Source: Pseudoxanthomonas sp. Root630
GTDB taxonomy: Bacteria; Pseudomonadota; Gammaproteobacteria; Xanthomonadales; Xanthomonadaceae
Reading direction: 5' to 3'
DNA length: 64,000 bases
Assembly: GCF_001427585.1 (NCBI RefSeq)
Contig: NZ_LMGY01000001.1
Coordinates: 311,270 to 375,269 of the forward strand
Shown piece by piece: positions 1-9,063 of this stretch (positions are counted from its first letter, which is position 1; the number at the start of each line of letters is the position of its first letter). The translations under genes and the position numbers were made by a program. The notes under the pieces are model-generated. The model did no database searches, had not been told where the DNA came from, and saw nothing but the letters and a program-made list of their open reading frames with translations.

Positions 1-222
1 CACGACGAACTCGTAGCGCTTGCCGCCGTGGCGGTACCAGCGCCGGTCGGGCGACGTACCCGGGCCGCCCTTCCATCCGGGCGGGTTCTCCCAATTGGTG
101 CCGCGGCCGCCGACGGGGCCGGGCGGGTTGTTGTCGCGGTCGCGCGGTGCGGCGTCGGCATTCGCCGATAGCGCCAGCAGGACGGTGAGCAGGGATCCAG
201 CCAATCCATAACGCAGTGCCAT
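1..222 (-). CDS. Small secreted protein, cut by the window edge
   Basis: The protein reads leftward from ATG at 220-222 and runs off the window, so its C-terminus is not visible. A CCTC/GAGGAG-type ribosome site sits just upstream of the ATG. The first about 22 residues (MALRYGLAGSLLTVLLALSA) form a plausible Sec signal peptide followed by an alanine-rich cleavage region. The mature part is rich in Pro, Gly, Arg and Trp and holds short repeats such as NPPGP and NPPGW, suggesting an exported, poorly folded or cell-envelope protein. I do not recognise a family. Function unknown. Confidence 0.6.
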   Translation of the reverse strand, partial: MALRYGLAGSLLTVLLALSANADAAPRDRDNNPPGPVGGRGTNWENPPGWKGGPGTSPDRRWYRHGGKRYEFVV

Positions 223-322
223 GGTGTTCTCCTCGGGGTGGGACCACGCCCCGGGGAACGCCTGCATCGCTGCCTGTGTTGACGCGATGGTGGCCGCGAT
301 TCATCCGGCAGCCAGCGTCGCG

Positions 323-353
323 AAAAGAAAACGGCCGGGTTTCCCCGGCCGTT
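323..353 (-). terminator. Rho-independent terminator of sodB
   Basis: Arms at 330-339 and 344-353 form a perfect 10-bp GC-rich stem with a four-base loop, followed on the minus strand by a T-rich run (TTTCTTTT). It lies directly behind the sodB stop codon. The same stem sequence is used again at 6407-6437. Confidence 0.85.
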
Positions 354-378
354 CGAACGTACCGCGCTGGCCGTGCGA

Positions 379-957
379 TCAGCGCAGGTTGCCGGCCACG
401 AAGTCCCAGTTGACCAGGGCCCAGAACGACTCGACGTACTTCGGGCGCGCGTTGCGGTAGTCGATGTAGTAGGCGTGTTCCCACACGTCGATCGTCAGCA
501 GCGGCTTGTCCTCGCCCGTCAGCGGGGTGGCGGCGTTGGAGGTGCTGGCCAGCGCCAACGAACCGTCCGGACGCTGCACCAGCCAGCCCCAGCCGGAACC
601 GAAGGTGCCGATGGCGGTCTTGGTGAACTCTTCCTTGAACTTGGCGAAGTCGCCGAAGGTCTTGTTGATCAGTTCGGCCAGCTTGCCGGTCGGCTCACCG
701 CCACCGTTGGGCTTGAGGCAGTTCCAGTAGAACGTGTGGTTCCAGACCTGTGCGGCGTTGTTGAACATGCCGCCCTGCGACTTGCGCACGATCTCTTCCA
801 GCGACGCGTCGGCCAGCTCGGTGCCTTCGATCAGCTTGTTGAGGTTGTCCACGTAGGTCTTGTGGTGCTTGCCGTAGTGGAAGTCGATGGTCTCGCCGGA
901 GATGTGCGGCTCCAGGGCGGTGCGGTCGTAGGGCAGGGGGGGCAGTTCGATGGCCAT
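379..957 (-). CDS. sodB: Superoxide dismutase [Fe]
   Basis: Cytoplasmic enzyme that dismutates superoxide to hydrogen peroxide and oxygen. The 192-residue protein has the usual length of the Fe/Mn SOD family. Metal ligands are visible as His27 (FHYGKHH), His74 (VWNHTFYW), Asp157 and His161 (DVWEHAYY). Gln70 in NNAAQ is the position that marks the iron type; manganese enzymes place the equivalent Gln in the C-terminal half. The start [11 protein letters not shown] matches the family; an AAGGA ribosome site lies at about 965-969. The frame stays open upstream, but that part does not resemble SOD. It is divergent from grxD, another redox gene, and is followed by a strong terminator, so it is probably a single-gene transcript. 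Confidence 0.97.
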   Translation of the reverse strand: MAIELPPLPYDRTALEPHISGETIDFHYGKHHKTYVDNLNKLIEGTELADASLEEIVRKSQGGMFNNAAQVWNHTFYWNCLKPNGGGEPTGKLAELINKTFGDFAKFKEEFTKTAIGTFGSGWGWLVQRPDGSLALASTSNAATPLTGEDKPLLTIDVWEHAYYIDYRNARPKYVESFWALVNWDFVAGNLR

Positions 958-1114
958 GGCTCGGTTCCTTATGCTAGGCGGGTCAAGGGGCATGCCGGGC
1001 ATCGTCGGAGCGATGCGAGGGCTTACAATGGGCAATCCGCCGGCGAGGCCTGCGGAGCGGACCGAAAGTGTACCCGACGGTGGTTGCCAAACCGTCAAGG
1101 AAGGAGAAATCAGC

Positions 1115-1435
1115 ATGCCGGTGATGGAACGCATCCAGGCCGAAGTGGATGGCCACCCGATCGTCCTTTTCATGAAGGGCACGCCACAGTTTCCGATGTG
1201 CGGATTCTCCAGCCGTGCCATGCAGGCGTTGCGCGAAGCCGGCGCCGAACACCTCTACACGATCAACGTGCTGGAAGAGCCCGAGATCCGCGCCAACCTG
1301 CCGCGCTTCTCGAACTGGCCCACGTTCCCGCAACTTTTCATCAACGGCGAGCTGATCGGCGGCTGCGACATCACGCTCGAACTGCACGAGTCCGGCGAAC
1401 TCCAGCGCATCGTCGCCGAGGCCTTGTCGCCGTGA
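1115..1435 (+). CDS. grxD: Grx4-family monothiol glutaredoxin
   Basis: Binds and transfers [2Fe-2S] clusters with glutathione, and is a partner of BolA-type proteins. The 106-residue product carries the family signature CGFS at residues 29-32, preceded by the glutathione-site Lys21 in MKGTP. The [19 protein letters not shown] stretch holds the cis-Pro and GG contacts. ATG at 1115 is preceded by AAGGAGA at about 1100-1106; the frame is open further upstream but has no glutaredoxin similarity there. The stop codon overlaps the GTG start of the next gene (GTGA), so translation of the short-chain dehydrogenase is probably coupled to it. Confidence 0.96.
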   Translation: MPVMERIQAEVDGHPIVLFMKGTPQFPMCGFSSRAMQALREAGAEHLYTINVLEEPEIRANLPRFSNWPTFPQLFINGELIGGCDITLELHESGELQRIVAEALSP

Positions 1436-2178
1436 GCCTGATCGGATTGCCCACCCGCGCGCCGCGCGGACTGGACCAGCGCGTCATCCTGGTCAGTGGC
1501 GCGCACGGCGGGTTGGGGAGCGCGGCGGCGATCGCCTGCGCGCAGGCAGGCGCCACCGTGGTGCTGCTGGGCCGCAAGGTGCCGAAGTTGAATCGCGTGT
1601 ACGACGCGGTCGCGCAGGCCGGCGCGGAGCCGCTGCTGTATCCGCTGGACCTGGAAGGCGCGACGCCCGACGACTACGCCGAATTGGCCGACCGGTTGCG
1701 GGCCGAACTGGGGCGCCTCGATGGCGTGCTGCACTGTGCCGTCGAGTTCAAGGGGCTGACGCCGCTGGAGCACACCGACCCTGCGGCGTTCGCGCGGGTG
1801 GTCCACGTCAACCTGACGGCGCCGTGGTGGCTGTCGCAGGCATGCCTGCCGCTGCTGCGGCAGTCGCAGGATGCAGCGCTCGTGTTCGCACTGGACGACC
1901 TGGAGCGTGTCGGCCAGCCCTACTGGGGCGCCTACGGCATCGCCGAGCATGGCCTGGCCGCGATGGTGGGCATGCTGCATGCGGAACTGGGCTCGTCGTC
2001 GATCCGTGTTTCCGCGCTGCAGCCGGGACCGATGCGCACCGGCTTGAGGTCGCGCGCCTACGCGGACGACACCGACCTGCAGGCCCGTGAAGCGGCCGAT
2101 TACGCCGGTGCCTGTGTCACCCTGCTGTCATCTTCCGGCGCCGCCCACCGCGGCCAGGTCTGGAAAGTGCGCGCATGA
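1432..2178 (+). CDS. Short-chain dehydrogenase-like protein with altered active site (YciK type)
   Basis: The 248-residue protein has a Rossmann fold of the SDR family, closest in pattern to YciK. The nucleotide-binding glycine motif is GAHGGLG at residues 23-29, and the structural Asn is Asn127 (VNLTAPW). The catalytic Tyr is present (Tyr168 in WGAYGIAE), but the Lys four residues later is Glu172 (GAG at 1945-1947). The segment that should hold the catalytic Ser reads ALDDLE, and the usual NAG motif reads CAV. Dehydrogenase activity is therefore doubtful. GTG start overlaps grxD; the stop overlaps marC by ATGA. This tight three-gene operon suggests one transcript. Confidence 0.85.
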   Translation: MSLIGLPTRAPRGLDQRVILVSGAHGGLGSAAAIACAQAGATVVLLGRKVPKLNRVYDAVAQAGAEPLLYPLDLEGATPDDYAELADRLRAELGRLDGVLHCAVEFKGLTPLEHTDPAAFARVVHVNLTAPWWLSQACLPLLRQSQDAALVFALDDLERVGQPYWGAYGIAEHGLAAMVGMLHAELGSSSIRVSALQPGPMRTGLRSRAYADDTDLQAREAADYAGACVTLLSSSGAAHRGQVWKVRA

Positions 2179-2777
2179 CCATCCTGTCGGCGGCGATGCT
2201 GCTGTTCCTGATCCTCGATCCGCTCGGCAACATCCCGGTGTTCCTCAGCGTGCTGAAGCCGTTGCCGACGCGCCGGCAGCGCATCGTGGTGGTCCGGGAA
2301 CTGCTGATCGCGCTGGTGGTGCTGATGCTGTTCCTGTGGTGCGGCAAGTACGCGCTGGAGCTGATGCACCTGCGGCAGGAGTCGGTGGCCATCGCCGGCG
2401 GCATCGTGCTGTTCCTGATCGGCGTGCGGATGATCTTCCCGCGTCCCGAGGGACTGATGGGCGAAACGCCCGGCGGCGAACCCTTCATCGTGCCGCTGGC
2501 GATCCCCCTGGTTGCCGGCCCCTCGGGCATGGCGGCGGTCATGCTGATGGGCAGCTCCGAGCCGGATCGGCTGGGGGACTGGAGCCTGGCCCTGCTGATC
2601 GCCTGGGCGGCGACCGCCGCGATCCTGATTTCCGCCACCGTGCTCTACAAGTGGCTGGGCCGCAGCGTGCTGACCGCGATCGAGCGGCTAATGGGCATGC
2701 TTCTTGTCGCCATCTCCGTCCAGATGGTGCTGGACGGGGTCGGGACCTACCTGAAGCTGACGCCCCCCAACATCTGA
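2175..2777 (+). CDS. MarC/YhgN-family integral membrane protein
   Basis: A 200-residue inner-membrane protein of the MarC family (UPF0056). About six hydrophobic segments are visible, at roughly residues 3-25, 40-62, 68-88, 107-127, 138-160 and 175-195. The LDPLGNIPVFLS motif near the N-terminus and the repeated-half motif IPLVAGPSGMA around residue 110 are typical of the family. Its transport substrate is not known; the old link to multiple antibiotic resistance has not held up. ATG overlaps the stop of the preceding SDR gene (ATGA), so it is the last gene of the grxD operon. A GC-rich hairpin at about 2780-2800 without a T run follows. Confidence 0.9.
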   Translation: MTILSAAMLLFLILDPLGNIPVFLSVLKPLPTRRQRIVVVRELLIALVVLMLFLWCGKYALELMHLRQESVAIAGGIVLFLIGVRMIFPRPEGLMGETPGGEPFIVPLAIPLVAGPSGMAAVMLMGSSEPDRLGDWSLALLIAWAATAAILISATVLYKWLGRSVLTAIERLMGMLLVAISVQMVLDGVGTYLKLTPPNI

Positions 2778-3037
2778 CGGCAGGGCGTCCAGCGCCCTGC
2801 GGCTACGCGCACCTCGACGGTGCACCACGGGGCTTCGCCACTGTCATGTTGCACCGCGGAAGATTGTCATGCCGCGGTCACAAAATGGTCCTATCGTGTT
2901 AACCTGTTATTAACCTCCGCGGACGCCGCGTGGGCCATGGGAACCCCTAGCACGCCCTCTGAACCGACCTCGCCGGCCGGTTCCGCACGTCCTGTCAGCC
3001 AGCTTCGCCACATCACTCCCGTACCGAGGTTTATCCG
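2778..3037 (+). other. Intergenic region ahead of the Oar-like receptor
   Basis: 260 bases without a gene. The first part holds the hairpin GCAGGGCG/CGCCCTGC (about 2780-2800), a possible weak terminator of the grxD operon. The middle, from about 2878 to 2916, is AT-richer (around TTAACCTGTTATTAACC) and is the likely promoter zone, but I cannot assign -35 and -10 boxes with confidence. Confidence 0.4.
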
Positions 3038-6000
3038 ATGAACCAATCCCGTCGTCTTCGCTTGTCCAAGCTCAGCCTTGGCCTCGTTGTCGCACTCGCC
3101 GCCGCGCCTGCCTTCGCGCAGAGCACCTCGGCCGGTGTGGGCGGCCTGGTCACCGACAATGGCGGCCAGCCCGTCGTCGGCGCCGAGGTGACCATCACCC
3201 ACGTCGAATCCGGTACGGTCAGCCGCGCCACGACCGATGCGAGCGGTCGCTACACCGCACGCGGCCTGCGCGTCGGCGGTCCCTACCAGGTGACCATCAC
3301 CAAGTCGGGTTCCGGCACCAAGACCGAAGACAACGTCTACCTGACGCTCAACCAGGTGAACACCGTCAATGCCGCCCTGACCGGCGACCTGACCACCCTG
3401 GAAACCGTCACCGCCGTGGGCTTCAGCGGTGGCTCGGAAGTGTTCAGCGCCACCAAGATGGGTTCGGGTACCAGCGTCGACCAGCGCGCGATCCAGTCGC
3501 TGCCGTCGGTCAACGGCAACATCCAGGACTACATGCGCCTCGATCCGCGCGTGACCTTCACCGATCGCGCCTCGGGCAGCATCACCGCCGGTGGCCAGAA
3601 CCCGCGCTTCAACAAGATCACCATCGACGGCGTGTCGGCCAGCGACACCTTCGGTCTGGAAGGCAACAACATGCCGACCCAGCGCCAGCCGGTCTCGATG
3701 GAAGCCATCGAAGCCATCGACATCAACCTGTCGAGCTACGACGTCTCGATCGCCGGCGCCGCCGGTGCCAACGTCAACGCCGTCACCAAGTCGGGCACCA
3801 ACGAGTTCCACGGTTCGGTGTACGGCAGCTATCGCGATGGCGACTGGTTCGGCAAGCACCCGGTGACCAATGCCGAGTTCGGCGAGTTCACCGAAGAGGA
3901 AACCTACGGCTTCACGCTGGGTGGCCCGGTGGTGAAGGACAAGCTGTTCTTCTTCACGAACTACGAAAAGTACAAGCGCGGCAAGCCCAGCCCGGACCTG
4001 AGCAACACCCCGCTGATCCGCGCCGACGGTGATTTCGATGCCGCCGATCTTGCGGAAGTGCAGCGCATCGCGCGCGACATCTGGGGCTTCGAGCCGGGCG
4101 AGACCTCCGGCAACGGCGATACCGAGCTGGAAGAGTACGCACTGAAGCTGGACTGGAACATCAGCGACGCGCACCGCGCCAGCGTCCGCTACAGCAAGCT
4201 GGAGCAGACCCGCGTGCGTCCGGAAGGTTCCGGCGCCAGCACGCTGGCCCTGAGCTCGAACTGGTTCTCGCACGAGAAGACCGTCGAGAGCTACGTCGGC
4301 CAGCTGTTCAGCGACTGGACCGACACGTTCTCGACCGAGTTCAAGGTGTCGTACCGCGACTACTCGGCGATCCGCGTCAGCCCGACCACCGCGCCGACCA
4401 TCCAGGTGTACTTCGACGACCTGAACAACAGCAACGCGATCACGTCGGGCGACTTCATCCGCCTGGGTACCGAGCGCAGCTCGCCCGGTAACACGCTGCT
4501 GACCGAGACCTGGAACTACTTCGGTTCGGCCACCTGGACCCTGGGCGACCACGACATCAAGTTCGGTGCCGAGTACAGCGAAAACGACATCTACAACTTC
4601 TTCCTGCAGGACTCGTGGGGCAACTACAGCTTCTACGTCCCGTCGGTGGGTGGTGTCTCGAACTTCGGCAACCTGATCCGCGGCCAGTACTTCGACTACG
4701 ACCTGCAGACCAATCCGACCAACCCGGACGCGATCGCGGCGCAGTACAAGAACAAGAACCTGGGCCTCTTCATCCAGGATACGTGGTACGTCACGCCGAA
4801 CCTGACGCTGACCTTCGGCGTGCGCGCCGACAAGCCGACCGCCAGCCCGGCCCCGCCGTACAACGCCTGCTTCGCCGCCGCCCCCGGCACGGTGAACGCG
4901 GCCTGCGGCACCGGTTACACCGGCGGCTTCGGCCTGGACAACAGCAACACCTACAACGGCGACTACATCATCCAGCCGCGCTTCGGCTTCAACTACACCT
5001 TCGACAGCGAGCGCTCCATGCAGCTGCGCGGTGGCATCGGCCTGTTCCAGGGTGACGCGCCGCAGGTGTGGGTGGGCAATGCCTACAGCAGCACGGGCAT
5101 GAACTACATCTCGTACCAGAACCTGGTCTGCAACGACGCCAATGCGGATGGCCTCTGCGACAACGGCGTGCAGTTCTCCGCCGACGGCCTGAACCCCTCG
5201 ATCCCGGCCACGGGCACGGGCGTGCGCAACGTCAACGTGATCGGCGAGGACTTCGAGCTGCCGTCCGTGTGGAAGGCCAACCTGGCGTTCGACGTGGAGA
5301 CGCCGTGGTACGGCATCGTCGCGTCGGCCGAGCTGCTGTTGACCGACGTCAAGAGCGGCCTGGTGTATCGCACGCTGAACGTGGGTCCTGGCTTCACCGG
5401 TCCGGACGGCCGCACGCTGTACTGGAACCCCAATGCACCGGGTGGCCTGTGGAACTCGAACACCGCGCAGGCGCGCTTCGGCCGCAATACCTACTTCGGT
5501 GACGTGCTCCTGATCGAGAACACCGACCAGGGCAAGGGCCAGCAGCTGACCGTGTCGTTGAACAAGCCTTTCAGCAACGACAGCGATTGGTCGTGGACCC
5601 TGGGTTACACCTACACCAACGCTGAAGAAGTCTCCGCGCTGACCAGCTCGACCGCCGGTTCCGGCTACGGTTCGCAGTACGGCTTCAACATCAACGAGCC
5701 GCAGGCCACCACCGCCCGTTACGAGATCCGGGACCGCTTCAGCGGCGCCCTGAACTGGTCGCACAAGTTCTTCGGCGACTACGCCACCCAGGTCGGCCTG
5801 TACTACGAAGGCCGCAGCGGCCGTCCGTACAGCTACATCTTCACGGGTGACGCGAACGGCGACAGCCGCACCTTCAACGACCTGTTCTACGTGCCCGCAG
5901 GCCCTGGCGACGTGCTGTTCGGCAGCCTGACCTCGGCCGGCGTGTTCACGCCGAACGCAGCGATGGAAGCCGCCTTCTGGTCGTGGCTGGAAACCCAGGA

Positions 6001-6376
6001 AGGCCTGAGCCGCTACAAGGGCACCTACGCGCCCGAGAACGGCTTCCGCGCCGGCTGGGTGAACACGTTCGACGTGCGCATCAGCCAGGAACTGCCGGGC
6101 TTCTTCAAGGGCCACAAGTCGAAGATCTGGCTGGACATCCAGAACGTCGGCAACCTGATCAACAAGGATTGGGGCCACATCCTGGATTACGGTTTCAATG
6201 GCAACAACGCCGTTGCCAGCATGATCGGCATGTACCAGGGCAAGTACGTCTACGGTTACCGCAGCGGCACCGAGTTCGGCCAGGCCAGTGCACTGGCCGT
6301 GCCAACCGATGCCGACCAGCAGACCAACGGCGTCTCGCAGTGGTCGCTGCAGGTGGGTCTGAAGTACGAGTTCTGA
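3038..6376 (+). CDS. Oar-like TonB-dependent outer-membrane receptor
   Basis: A 1112-residue outer-membrane protein. Residues 1-27 are a signal peptide ending AFAQ. Residues about 30-115 form a carboxypeptidase-regulatory-like (beta-sandwich) domain (GGLVTDNGGQPVVGAEV, later TTDASGRYTARGL). A plug domain follows at roughly 125-250 (FNKITIDGVSASD; GANVNAVTKSGTNEFHGSVY), then a long beta-barrel ending in an aromatic (LKYEF). This is the architecture of the Oar family, which is large and of mostly unknown substrate in Xanthomonadaceae. Start ATG follows a long leader. Single gene: terminator behind it, unrelated neighbours on both sides. Confidence 0.93.
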   Translation: MNQSRRLRLSKLSLGLVVALAAAPAFAQSTSAGVGGLVTDNGGQPVVGAEVTITHVESGTVSRATTDASGRYTARGLRVGGPYQVTITKSGSGTKTEDNVYLTLNQVNTVNAALTGDLTTLETVTAVGFSGGSEVFSATKMGSGTSVDQRAIQSLPSVNGNIQDYMRLDPRVTFTDRASGSITAGGQNPRFNKITIDGVSASDTFGLEGNNMPTQRQPVSMEAIEAIDINLSSYDVSIAGAAGANVNAVTKSGTNEFHGSVYGSYRDGDWFGKHPVTNAEFGEFTEEETYGFTLGGPVVKDKLFFFTNYEKYKRGKPSPDLSNTPLIRADGDFDAADLAEVQRIARDIWGFEPGETSGNGDTELEEYALKLDWNISDAHRASVRYSKLEQTRVRPEGSGASTLALSSNWFSHEKTVESYVGQLFSDWTDTFSTEFKVSYRDYSAIRVSPTTAPTIQVYFDDLNNSNAITSGDFIRLGTERSSPGNTLLTETWNYFGSATWTLGDHDIKFGAEYSENDIYNFFLQDSWGNYSFYVPSVGGVSNFGNLIRGQYFDYDLQTNPTNPDAIAAQYKNKNLGLFIQDTWYVTPNLTLTFGVRADKPTASPAPPYNACFAAAPGTVNAACGTGYTGGFGLDNSNTYNGDYIIQPRFGFNYTFDSERSMQLRGGIGLFQGDAPQVWVGNAYSSTGMNYISYQNLVCNDANADGLCDNGVQFSADGLNPSIPATGTGVRNVNVIGEDFELPSVWKANLAFDVETPWYGIVASAELLLTDVKSGLVYRTLNVGPGFTGPDGRTLYWNPNAPGGLWNSNTAQARFGRNTYFGDVLLIENTDQGKGQQLTVSLNKPFSNDSDWSWTLGYTYTNAEEVSALTSSTAGSGYGSQYGFNINEPQATTARYEIRDRFSGALNWSHKFFGDYATQVGLYYEGRSGRPYSYIFTGDANGDSRTFNDLFYVPAGPGDVLFGSLTSAGVFTPNAAMEAAFWSWLETQEGLSRYKGTYAPENGFRAGWVNTFDVRISQELPGFFKGHKSKIWLDIQNVGNLINKDWGHILDYGFNGNNAVASMIGMYQGKYVYGYRSGTEFGQASALAVPTDADQQTNGVSQWSLQVGLKYEF

Positions 6377-6406
6377 TCCTGCGATACCCAAGCGATACGA
6401 AGTACG

Positions 6407-6437
6407 AACGGCCGGGGAAACCCGGCCGTTCTTTTTT
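6407..6437 (+). terminator. Rho-independent terminator of the Oar-like receptor gene
   Basis: Perfect 10-bp stem (6407-6416 with 6421-6430), GAAA tetraloop and a run CTTTTTT. The stem is identical to the sodB terminator at 323-353, read in the opposite orientation. Confidence 0.93.
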
Positions 6438-6506
6438 GGGCGGGCTCCTCTTGCCCGCGGGACTGCGCTAAAGTCCCGCCCCTGACGACGGAAAACAGGA
6501 AATACC

Positions 6507-7889
6507 ATGAGCGAAACGGCATCGAGGGCGTTGCCGGTGCAGGACGCGCGGATCTATCCGCGCGGCGGACTGGACGTGCTTTCCCGCGCCGAAGTGGCGC
6601 GTCTGCGTGACGCCTCGAGCGGTGGCATGCATGAACTCCTGCGCCGCTGCGCGCTGGCCGTGCTGACCAGTGGCAGCGCTTCGGACGATCCGCGCGCCGC
6701 GCGCGATCTCTACCCCGACTTCGATATCCAGGTCCTGCAGCAGGACCGGGGCGTGCGCATCGACTTGATCAATGCGCCCGCGATGGCCTTCGTCGATGGC
6801 GAGATCATCCGCGGCGTGGCCGAGTTGTTGTTCGCCGTGGTGCGCGACCTGGCGTACACCGCGATCGAACTGGGTCCGGAATACGCGGCCGACCTCGAAT
6901 CGTCGGCCGGCATCACCAATGCGGTGTTCGGCCTGCTCCGCAATGCGCGCATCCTCAAGCCGACCGATCCGAACCTGGTCGTGTGCTGGGGCGGCCATTC
7001 GATCTCGCGCGACGAATACCTCTATACCAAGCAGGTCGGTTACGAGCTCGGCCTGCGTGGCCTGGACATCTGCACCGGCTGCGGCCCGGGCGCGATGAAG
7101 GGGCCGATGAAGGGCGCGACGATCGCGCACGCCAAGCAGCGTCGTGCGAAGACCCGCTACATCGGTGTGACCGAGCCCGGCATCATCGCCGCCGAGTCGC
7201 CGAACCCCATCGTCAACCACCTGGTCATCATGCCGGACATCGAGAAGCGCCTGGAGGCCTTCGTCCGCATCGGCCATGGCATCCTGGTGTTCCCGGGCGG
7301 CGTCGGCACGGCGGAAGAAATCCTGTACCTGCTCGGCATCCTGCTCCACCCGGAGAATGCGCACCTGCCGTTCCCGCTGATCCTCACCGGCCCGACCATC
7401 GCGGCGCCTTACTTCGAGCAGATCGACCGTTTCATTCGGCTGACGCTGGGCGATGAAGCAGCGGCGCGTTACGAGATCATCATCGGTGATCCGGTGGCGG
7501 TCGCGAAGAAGATGGTGGCCGGTATCCGGCGCGTGCGCGAGTACCGCATCGAGCACAAGGATTCGTTCTTCTTCAATTGGGCGGTCCAGATTCCCGAGGA
7601 CTACCAGCAGCCGTTCATTCCTTCGCATGAAGCGATGGCTGCGCTGCAGCTGCGTCCGGGCCGTGCGGTGCACGACCTGGCGGCCGACCTGCGCCGAGCG
7701 TTCTCCGGCATCGTGGCGGGCAACGTGAAGGAAGACGGCATGCGTCGGATCGAGGAATTCGGTCCGTTCGAGATCCACGGCGACGGCGCCATGATGCAGG
7801 CCCTCGATGCGCTGCTGCGTGCCTTCGTCGAACAGCGGCGCATGAAGATCGCGGGCGAGTACAAGCCCTGCTATCGCGTGGTGACCTGA
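6507..7889 (+). CDS. ppnN: Pyrimidine/purine nucleotide 5'-monophosphate nucleosidase PpnN
   Basis: Hydrolyses nucleoside monophosphates to base and ribose 5-phosphate; the E. coli enzyme (YgdH) is controlled by (p)ppGpp. The 460-residue length matches E. coli PpnN (454). The N-terminal part fits the DUF4478 domain. The central LOG/lysine-decarboxylase-like domain has the motif PGGVGTAEE at about residues 263-271, with GCGPGAMKGPMKGA upstream. The C-terminal part (from about 340) fits DUF3412. ATG at 6507 follows an ACAGGAAA ribosome site. It converges with the sensor kinase, with only four bases between the two stops. Confidence 0.93.
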   Translation: MSETASRALPVQDARIYPRGGLDVLSRAEVARLRDASSGGMHELLRRCALAVLTSGSASDDPRAARDLYPDFDIQVLQQDRGVRIDLINAPAMAFVDGEIIRGVAELLFAVVRDLAYTAIELGPEYAADLESSAGITNAVFGLLRNARILKPTDPNLVVCWGGHSISRDEYLYTKQVGYELGLRGLDICTGCGPGAMKGPMKGATIAHAKQRRAKTRYIGVTEPGIIAAESPNPIVNHLVIMPDIEKRLEAFVRIGHGILVFPGGVGTAEEILYLLGILLHPENAHLPFPLILTGPTIAAPYFEQIDRFIRLTLGDEAAARYEIIIGDPVAVAKKMVAGIRRVREYRIEHKDSFFFNWAVQIPEDYQQPFIPSHEAMAALQLRPGRAVHDLAADLRRAFSGIVAGNVKEDGMRRIEEFGPFEIHGDGAMMQALDALLRAFVEQRRMKIAGEYKPCYRVVT

Positions 7890-7893
7890 GCGA

Positions 7894-8970
7894 TCAGGGC
7901 ATCGGCAGGCGAAGGACAGCGGTGTAGCGGCCGTCTTTCGCCTGCGTTTCCACGCTGCCGAGCCCCTGGGTCATCGCCTGGATGCGTGCCCTGACGGAGT
8001 TGAGCCCCACCTGGTGTCCCGTCGTGGGGCGCACCGGCGCGGTGGGCAGCGCATTGCCCACCCTGATTTCCACCATGCCGCCCGACTCGGCGATGGCCAC
8101 ACTGACGTCGCCCCCGCTGGCCGCCGGCTCCACGCCATGCCGGATCGCATTTTCGACCAGGGGCTGGATCGACAGGGCGGGGACCGACAGGGCCGGCATG
8201 ACCTCCGGCAGCTGCCACTCGACCCGCAGGCGCTGCCCGAAACGCAAACCCTCGATCTCCAGGTAGCGGCGCACCAGCGACAACTCATCCGCCAGGCTGA
8301 TCTCGCGCGGCCCGGCCAGCGCGGCGCGGAACAGGTCGGACAGGTCCAGCAGCAATCGTTCGGCCTCTTCGGGTCGCTGGTGGACCAGCGCTGCGCCGGT
8401 ATTGAGCGTGTTGAACAGGAAGTGGGGCCGGATACGGGCCTGCAGGGCTTCGAGCTCCAGCTGCTTGGCTCGCACGGCCAGCTGCTTGGCATGCCAATAG
8501 TTCTGGTACGTGAGCAGCATCAGCAGCCCGACAATGACCGCGATCGCCAGCATCCTGAGCACGAAAGACGTTCTGCCTTCCGTCGCGTTCGTGGATATTT
8601 CGAGCAGGCTCCACGCAGCGGAAGCGACCAGCAAGGTCATGCAGAGCAGGAAAGCCAGGCACAGCCACGCCAGCAAGGGCGGGGGGAGCCTGGCCAGTGG
8701 CCGGCGCAGCAGATAAAGGAGGCAAAGGGTGGCCAGCGAGACCCATTGGATGCCCAGTGAGGCGAGCCCGAACTGGACCAGCCGCGGACCGGTCGCCTCC
8801 CACGCCAGGGCCATGATCAGCGCCAGCGCCTCGCCCGCCATGAGTACGGCGATCAGTACGGGGGCTCGGAACAGCGCATCGAGAGGACTTCTGCCGGGGT
8901 TCTTCAAGGGTCCAGTTCCGGTCGCCCCGGTCTCCGCCGGACAGCGCCAATAATGGGCTGAACCGTCCAC
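7894..8970 (-). CDS. LytS/AlgZ-type membrane sensor histidine kinase
   Basis: A 358-residue inner-membrane kinase. Four to five hydrophobic segments lie between residues about 35 and 155. The His_kinase (LytS) domain follows, with the phospho-acceptor in RPHFLFNTLNT (His about 182), then a GHKL ATPase domain with the N box VENAIRHG at about 270. This is the AlgZ/FimS architecture; in Pseudomonas AlgZ works with AlgR to drive the fimU-pilVWXY1E minor pilin operon. Here the gene is divergent from just such an operon 93 bases away, which supports the same role, but no LytTR response regulator lies next to it. The start is uncertain: GTG at 8968-8970 is the longest option, and no ATG fits before the first membrane segment. 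Confidence 0.88.
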   Translation of the reverse strand: MDGSAHYWRCPAETGATGTGPLKNPGRSPLDALFRAPVLIAVLMAGEALALIMALAWEATGPRLVQFGLASLGIQWVSLATLCLLYLLRRPLARLPPPLLAWLCLAFLLCMTLLVASAAWSLLEISTNATEGRTSFVLRMLAIAVIVGLLMLLTYQNYWHAKQLAVRAKQLELEALQARIRPHFLFNTLNTGAALVHQRPEEAERLLLDLSDLFRAALAGPREISLADELSLVRRYLEIEGLRFGQRLRVEWQLPEVMPALSVPALSIQPLVENAIRHGVEPAASGGDVSVAIAESGGMVEIRVGNALPTAPVRPTTGHQVGLNSVRARIQAMTQGLGSVETQAKDGRYTAVLRLPMP

Positions 8971-9063
8971 GCATGGGAATAGCCCGCTTATCGGGGGTGG
9001 CTGGCGCCGCCGCCATCCACTGCCCTAGGGTGTGTGCTGCCGCCATCTAGGGGGGGGAGGGCC

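Noticed and set aside
2780-2800. A definite Rho-independent terminator behind marC
   Set aside because: The hairpin is there, but no T run follows, so I do not list it as a terminator.
2891-6508. A minus-strand open frame of about 1200 codons covering the Oar-like receptor
   Set aside because: It lies antisense to a gene with clear domains, is rich in Val, Arg, Gly and Asp in the way high-GC antisense frames are, and has no recognisable motif.
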